Below, piece after piece: positions 60,349-64,000 of a DNA stretch of 64,000 bases. The translations under genes and the position numbers were made by a program. Position 1 is the first letter of the stretch. Every line of letters begins with the position of its first letter. This DNA comes from PFJX01 sp044227325. Lineage in GTDB: Bacteria; Pseudomonadota; Gammaproteobacteria; Burkholderiales; Thiobacillaceae. Under the pieces are notes generated by a model, which was not told where the DNA came from, did no database searches, and worked only from the letters and a program-made list of their open reading frames with translations. The DNA is taken from assembly GCA_044227325.1 (NCBI GenBank), contig JBGAFI010000013.1:89320-153319 (forward strand), read 5' to 3'.

Positions 60349-61347
60349 ATGGGGAATGAAGACGATGGAGGGAGCGTACGGGCCAGGGAGGATGAGGCGT
60401 TGCCTCCAAGCCCGGCGGCATTGAGGGGCCTGCGCCCCAGGTCGGACTTGGCTTGGCTGCATGTTTCGCTGAGCGCCATGCTGATCGCCGGAGGCGTGTG
60501 GCTTTCCGCCGGCACGGGCAATGTGGCCGTTTACGCCTTGGCCCAGCTTGGCTTGGGATTGGGTTTCTGCCAAACCTTCGTGCTGCTGCATGAAGCCGGC
60601 CATCGGACGCTTTTTCGGCGACGCGCGCTGAATGAAACGTTTGGCTACCTGGCCGGCTTTCTCTCCTTGATCCCGTATTCTTCATGGCGTCCCGTGCATG
60701 CGCGCCATCATCGCTATACCGGATGGCAGGATCTGGATGCGACCACGGCATCGTTGGTGCCGCGACCGCTTTCCCACTGGGAGAAACGGCTCATCGACGC
60801 AGCGTGGCGTTCCTGGCTGCCCCTATTTTCCGTGCTGTACCGTATCCAGAACTATTGGCGAATCGGACGCGTCCGGGGTTTCCCGGGGATGCCCATCCGG
60901 CCTTTGCTGGCGACGCTGGTCGCGACCTTGCATTTCCTGGCCTACTGCCTGTTGGCGGGCTGGTGGGGGATCGCGGAGAGTTTCCGGTTGCTTGGTCCCG
61001 GCCTGCTTCTGGCCTTGATGGCCCAGGATGTTCTCCTCCTAAGCCAACATACCCATATGCCCACCCACCTCAGTCTCGGGCGTGCGGTCAGATTGTTTCC
61101 GCCCATGGAACAGGCGTCGTTCACCCGTTCCCTGCGCTTGCCCGCCTGGCTTTCCTGGTTGCTCATGCACTTCGATGCCCATGAGTTGCATCACATGTAT
61201 CCGGCTGTCCCGGGTTACCTGCTTCGGCGCATTCCTTATTCGCCGTCCAACGAGGTGAACTGGATCGAATGGTTGCGCGAGGTCAAGGGAATGAGCGGAA
61301 GCGAATTCCTGTTCGGTGGAAACCATGGACCGGGAGTGGCGTCATGA
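60349..61347 (+). CDS. Membrane fatty-acid desaturase family protein
   Basis: A 332-residue di-iron membrane desaturase/hydroxylase. The three histidine boxes are HEAGH (81-85), HARHH (117-121) and HELHHMYP near residue 275, with H(x2-3)HH spacing; four or more helices lie between. A QHTHMPTH segment near 230 gives extra His. The substrate could be a fatty acyl chain or another lipid. The first 30 residues are charged and disordered. The stop overlaps the next gene (ATGA). Context with CDP-alcohol and CarS-like enzymes implies an unsaturated or hydroxylated lipid product. Confidence 0.9.
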   Translation: MGNEDDGGSVRAREDEALPPSPAALRGLRPRSDLAWLHVSLSAMLIAGGVWLSAGTGNVAVYALAQLGLGLGFCQTFVLLHEAGHRTLFRRRALNETFGYLAGFLSLIPYSSWRPVHARHHRYTGWQDLDATTASLVPRPLSHWEKRLIDAAWRSWLPLFSVLYRIQNYWRIGRVRGFPGMPIRPLLATLVATLHFLAYCLLAGWWGIAESFRLLGPGLLLALMAQDVLLLSQHTHMPTHLSLGRAVRLFPPMEQASFTRSLRLPAWLSWLLMHFDAHELHHMYPAVPGYLLRRIPYSPSNEVNWIEWLREVKGMSGSEFLFGGNHGPGVAS

Positions 61348-61928
61348 ATGCCGAAGCCATTGCCCGAGCCGTCTTCCTTCTCGTCGCCATGAGCGCGGCG
61401 GGCGCCGCGCACGTGCTCTGGCTGCGCAGCGCCCTGGCGCGCCGGTTTGCCTGGCCGGTGGACGGGGGGTTGACCTTCCGGGGCCGCAGGCTGTTCGGTG
61501 ACAACAAACGGGTATGCGGCTTCATGGTGCTGCCCCCCGTCGCGGCCCTGACTTTTCTGCTTCTGGGCGGTGGCCGAGCGCTTCTGCCGGATTTCTTCGC
61601 CGATGGCCTGTGGCCCCTGAGCGCCGGCCAGTACGCCGGACTGGGCTTGGTCTGCGGTTTCGCTTTCATGCTGGCGGAACTGCCCAATTCCTTTCTCAAG
61701 CGCCAACTCGGCGTCGCGCCAGGCCAGGCACCCGCGCAGCCCTGGTTGCGGCCGGTGGTCCTGGTGCTGGACCGCTTCGACTCGGTGCTGGGGGTTCTGT
61801 TGGCTCTGAGCCTGCTGGTGCCGGTTCCCGCCGCCACTTGGTTATGCGTGCTGGCCTTCGGGCCGGCGGTCCATGCCGCGTTCAGCATCGTCATGCATGG
61901 ACTGGGCATCAAGGCACGAGCCTTGTGA
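61344..61928 (+). CDS. CarS-like CDP-archaeol / CDP-diglyceride synthase family protein
   Basis: A 194-residue membrane protein with about five helices related to the CarS/CdsA cytidylyltransferases that activate phosphatidic-acid-like lipids with CTP. The motifs LFGDNKRVCGF, ELPNSFLKRQLGVAPG and VLDRFDSVLGVLLAL fit the family (G-D-N-K, S-F-L-K-R, D-x2-D). A housekeeping cdsA is expected elsewhere, so this paralogue may act on a special lipid. It overlaps both neighbours (ATGA at its start, GTGA at its stop). Confidence 0.82.
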   Translation: MNAEAIARAVFLLVAMSAAGAAHVLWLRSALARRFAWPVDGGLTFRGRRLFGDNKRVCGFMVLPPVAALTFLLLGGGRALLPDFFADGLWPLSAGQYAGLGLVCGFAFMLAELPNSFLKRQLGVAPGQAPAQPWLRPVVLVLDRFDSVLGVLLALSLLVPVPAATWLCVLAFGPAVHAAFSIVMHGLGIKARAL

Positions 61929-64000
61929 ACGTCGCAGCAACCATTCCCCTGGAGCGGGCGGACTCACCGGCGCGTTTCGGCGCGAAGGCGGCGAATCTGG
62001 CGCGTCTGCTGAATGCGGGCATCCGGACCGCCCCCGGCTTCGTCCTGGACGTGGATGTTCTGGCGGCGCATCTGTCGCGCTTGGGCTTGGCACAAAGGGT
62101 GGAGACCTTGTTCGCGGCCCTGGTGTCGGGGGATGGGGGCGATCACCGCGCCGAGGCGGCCAGCCTGCGCGAACGCCTGCTCGAAAGCGAACTCGATCCC
62201 GGCCTGATGGAGGCTTTGCAAGCCGGGCTGGAAGTGGGCGCCGCTTATGCCGTGCGCAGTTCCGCGCCGGGCGAGGATGGCGCCGACGCTTCCTTCGCCG
62301 GCCAGTTCGACAGCGTCCTCGAATGCCGTTCAAGCGAAACGGTGGCGCGGGCGGTGTGCCGGGTATGGGCCTCCCTGTTCGGCGAGCGGGCCGTGCGATA
62401 CGCCTTGCATCGCCGCTGCCGGCCGCGGGGCATGGCGGTGATCGTCCAGCGCCAGGTGGACGCGGTGGTGTCGGGGGTCATGTTTACCCGCGATCCGCGC
62501 CAGCCGGCGGCCAACACGCTGCTGGTGGAATACTGCGCCGGCCTGGGCGAGAGCCTGGTGTCCGGCGAGATCACGCCGGGACGGCTGAGCATCGACCGGG
62601 ACGGTGGCGCGGTATCCGTGCAGCAGTCTCCCGACTCGCCGGTGTCCCGGAATCCCAGCGGTCCGGAAATCAGCGAAGCCCTGCGTGAAGCCGCCGCCCG
62701 GCTGGAAGCCCTGTTCGGCGCGCCCCAGGACGTGGAATGGAGCCTGGATGGGGCGGGACGGCTCTATATCCTGCAGGCCCGCCCCATCACCGCCGTGGCC
62801 ACGGCGGCGGCCGGCGTGGTCTGGACCAACGCCAATATCGCCGAGAACTTTCCCGAGCCGGTCTGCCCCCTGCTGCGCAGCTTCGTCGCGCGCGGCTACG
62901 CGGCCTATTTCCGGGGGCTGGGACTGGCCTTCGGCATCTCGAACCCGCGCATGGCGGCGATGGCCGAGGCTTTGGACAACCTGGTGGGCTGCCAAGGCGG
63001 TCGCCTCTACTACAACCTGAGCAACATCCATGCGGTTCTGCATCTGGCCCCGGGCGGCCCCTGGCTGGCGCGCTACTTCAACCAGTTCACCGGCGCGCGG
63101 GAATTCCCCGTCCCCCGGCGCATCGCCCAAAGCCGGACGGCCCAGATGCTGGAAGTGTTCGGCGTGACCCTGCGGGTGGTCTGGCGCTATGCGCGTGTGC
63201 AACGCGGGGTGCGGGATTTCGAGGCGGAAGTGGACCGCTACGCCGCCGCCAGCGCGCCGGACCGGTTGGGAGAGAAAAACCGGCCGCGCTTGGCGGAGTT
63301 GCTGCGCGGTTTTCTGCGCATCCGTCTGGAGCGCTGGACCGGCGCCGCCCTGGCCGACACGGCGGCCATGGTCTGCTACGGCGTGCTCAAGGCCTTGCTG
63401 CGCGAGCGGGCCGGCCTCGACGCCAACGATCTGCTCAAGGGACTGCCGGGCCTGGCCAGCGCCGGGCCGGTGGAAAAGCTGTGGGATCTGTCCCGGACAT
63501 TGCGCGCCGATGCCGCGCTGTTCGCGTTGTTCTCGGCGGCGCCGGCCGAGACCGTCCTGGCCCGCTTGCGCGGGGGCGACTTCCCCGCATTCCAGTCCGC
63601 CCTGAACGCCTATTTCGACACCTGGGGCTTCCGCTCCTCCGGCGAATTGATGTTGTCCCGGCCCACGCCGGGGGAAGATCCATTGCCGCTGCTACGGCTC
63701 CTGAAAAGCTACGCGGAGCAGGACGGGGCTGGCCCGGCGGAAATCAGCGCGCGTCAGGCCCGGGCACGCCTGTTGGCGACCCGGGAAGCGCGCCGCCGGC
63801 TTGGCCGCTTGCGCGGGATTGTTTTCGCCATCGTGCTGCGCGCGGCCCAGGGCGCGATCCGCCTGCGCGAACGGGCGCGCATGAAGCAGGCCCTGCTCTA
63901 CACCCGTTTGCGGCATGTGGCCCTGGCTTTGGGCGACGCCCTGGTCGTGGACGAGGTGCTGGACCGGCGGGATGACGTGCTTTACCTGGCCATGGAAGAG
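61925..64000 (+). CDS. PEP-synthase / rifampin-phosphotransferase-like enzyme (C-terminus beyond window)
   Basis: Open from a GTG at 61925, which overlaps the CarS-like stop (GTGA), for 692 codons to the window end. The ATP-binding PPDK_N domain (about 10-290) contains AYAVRSSAPGEDGADASFAG, VSGVMFTRDP and LYILQARPIT, the order seen in PEP synthases and in rifampin phosphotransferases. The middle region (about 295-640) is helical and not like PEP synthase. The visible end (ALVVDEVLDRRDDVLYLAME) is the approach to the mobile phosphohistidine domain, which is off the window. In the family ATP phosphorylates a His that passes phosphate to a substrate. In this operon the acceptor may be a lipid or head-group alcohol; this is inference. 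Confidence 0.85.
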   Translation, partial: MNVAATIPLERADSPARFGAKAANLARLLNAGIRTAPGFVLDVDVLAAHLSRLGLAQRVETLFAALVSGDGGDHRAEAASLRERLLESELDPGLMEALQAGLEVGAAYAVRSSAPGEDGADASFAGQFDSVLECRSSETVARAVCRVWASLFGERAVRYALHRRCRPRGMAVIVQRQVDAVVSGVMFTRDPRQPAANTLLVEYCAGLGESLVSGEITPGRLSIDRDGGAVSVQQSPDSPVSRNPSGPEISEALREAAARLEALFGAPQDVEWSLDGAGRLYILQARPITAVATAAAGVVWTNANIAENFPEPVCPLLRSFVARGYAAYFRGLGLAFGISNPRMAAMAEALDNLVGCQGGRLYYNLSNIHAVLHLAPGGPWLARYFNQFTGAREFPVPRRIAQSRTAQMLEVFGVTLRVVWRYARVQRGVRDFEAEVDRYAAASAPDRLGEKNRPRLAELLRGFLRIRLERWTGAALADTAAMVCYGVLKALLRERAGLDANDLLKGLPGLASAGPVEKLWDLSRTLRADAALFALFSAAPAETVLARLRGGDFPAFQSALNAYFDTWGFRSSGELMLSRPTPGEDPLPLLRLLKSYAEQDGAGPAEISARQARARLLATREARRRLGRLRGIVFAIVLRAAQGAIRLRERARMKQALLYTRLRHVALALGDALVVDEVLDRRDDVLYLAMEE

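Noticed and set aside
61925..64000. Housekeeping PEP synthase (ppsA) or pyruvate phosphate dikinase
   Set aside because: The region after the ATP-binding domain does not resemble the central domains of these enzymes and is closer in layout to rifampin phosphotransferases; the missing C-terminus leaves the exact subfamily open.

Overview
The window is chromosomal DNA of a GC-rich betaproteobacterium. The evidence is the order suhB / trmJ-cysE-iscRSUA-hscBA-fdx-iscX, the NtrBC pair, a TRAP dicarboxylate operon with a FixJ-type two-component system, a PEP-CTERM exported protein, and Aas/LplT phospholipid repair. Rhodocyclales or Nitrosomonadales fit best; the genus cannot be told from the sequence. 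Nearly all DNA is coding. No rRNA, tRNA, CRISPR array or transposase gene was seen.

Layout. 1-6100 (minus): a truncated magnesium transporter mgtE, then pyruvate:ferredoxin oxidoreductase nifJ with a dihydroorotate-dehydrogenase-like partner. 6200-8700: ntrBC behind a sigma-54-type promoter. 8700-18300: suhB, trmJ, cysE and a full isc operon with an IscR-type operator, three intergenic hairpins, and an extra DUF3050 (heme-oxygenase-like) gene between hscA and fdx. 18260-23400 (minus): a PEP-CTERM protein with a consensus sigma-54 promoter, a Y-family polymerase, a 58-residue membrane protein, a nonaheme cytochrome c/cytochrome b fusion resembling Geobacter CbcL, and a monoheme cytochrome c. 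23700-28300: parE, a small zinc-ribbon gene and parC, whose 3' part is frameshifted. 28300-29920: a small accessory patch of lower GC with a broken DUF4160 gene, DUF2442 and a TIR-domain protein. 29940-37700 (minus): nadE-glnB, a chemoreceptor with a periplasmic c-type heme site and a FliA-type promoter, and hrpA carrying an in-frame repeat insertion.

37700-43400: a proline-rich exported protein, a CbiM-like membrane protein, a PhnD/GAF/HD-GYP sensor and a HAD phosphatase. 43600-50250: dctPQM, a CitMHS_2-type transporter and a DctS/DctR-like pair. 50400-55420: arsR, aas, a Tat-exported amidohydrolase and lplT. 55450-59540: an overlapping HD-GYP / PAS-GGDEF-EAL pair for c-di-GMP turnover. 59680-64000, running off the end: a tightly coupled set of CDP-alcohol phosphatidyltransferase, fatty-acid desaturase, CarS-like cytidylyltransferase and a PEP-synthase/rifampin-phosphotransferase-like enzyme. 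I regard this set as the best candidate for an undescribed pathway, probably making an unusual membrane lipid.

Together the genes describe a motile, respiratory cell that uses carboxylates, controls nitrogen through NtrBC and PII, and invests in Fe-S and heme redox proteins, c-di-GMP signalling and envelope lipid remodelling. Two genes are cut by the window edges, mgtE at the left and the PEP-synthase-like gene at the right.
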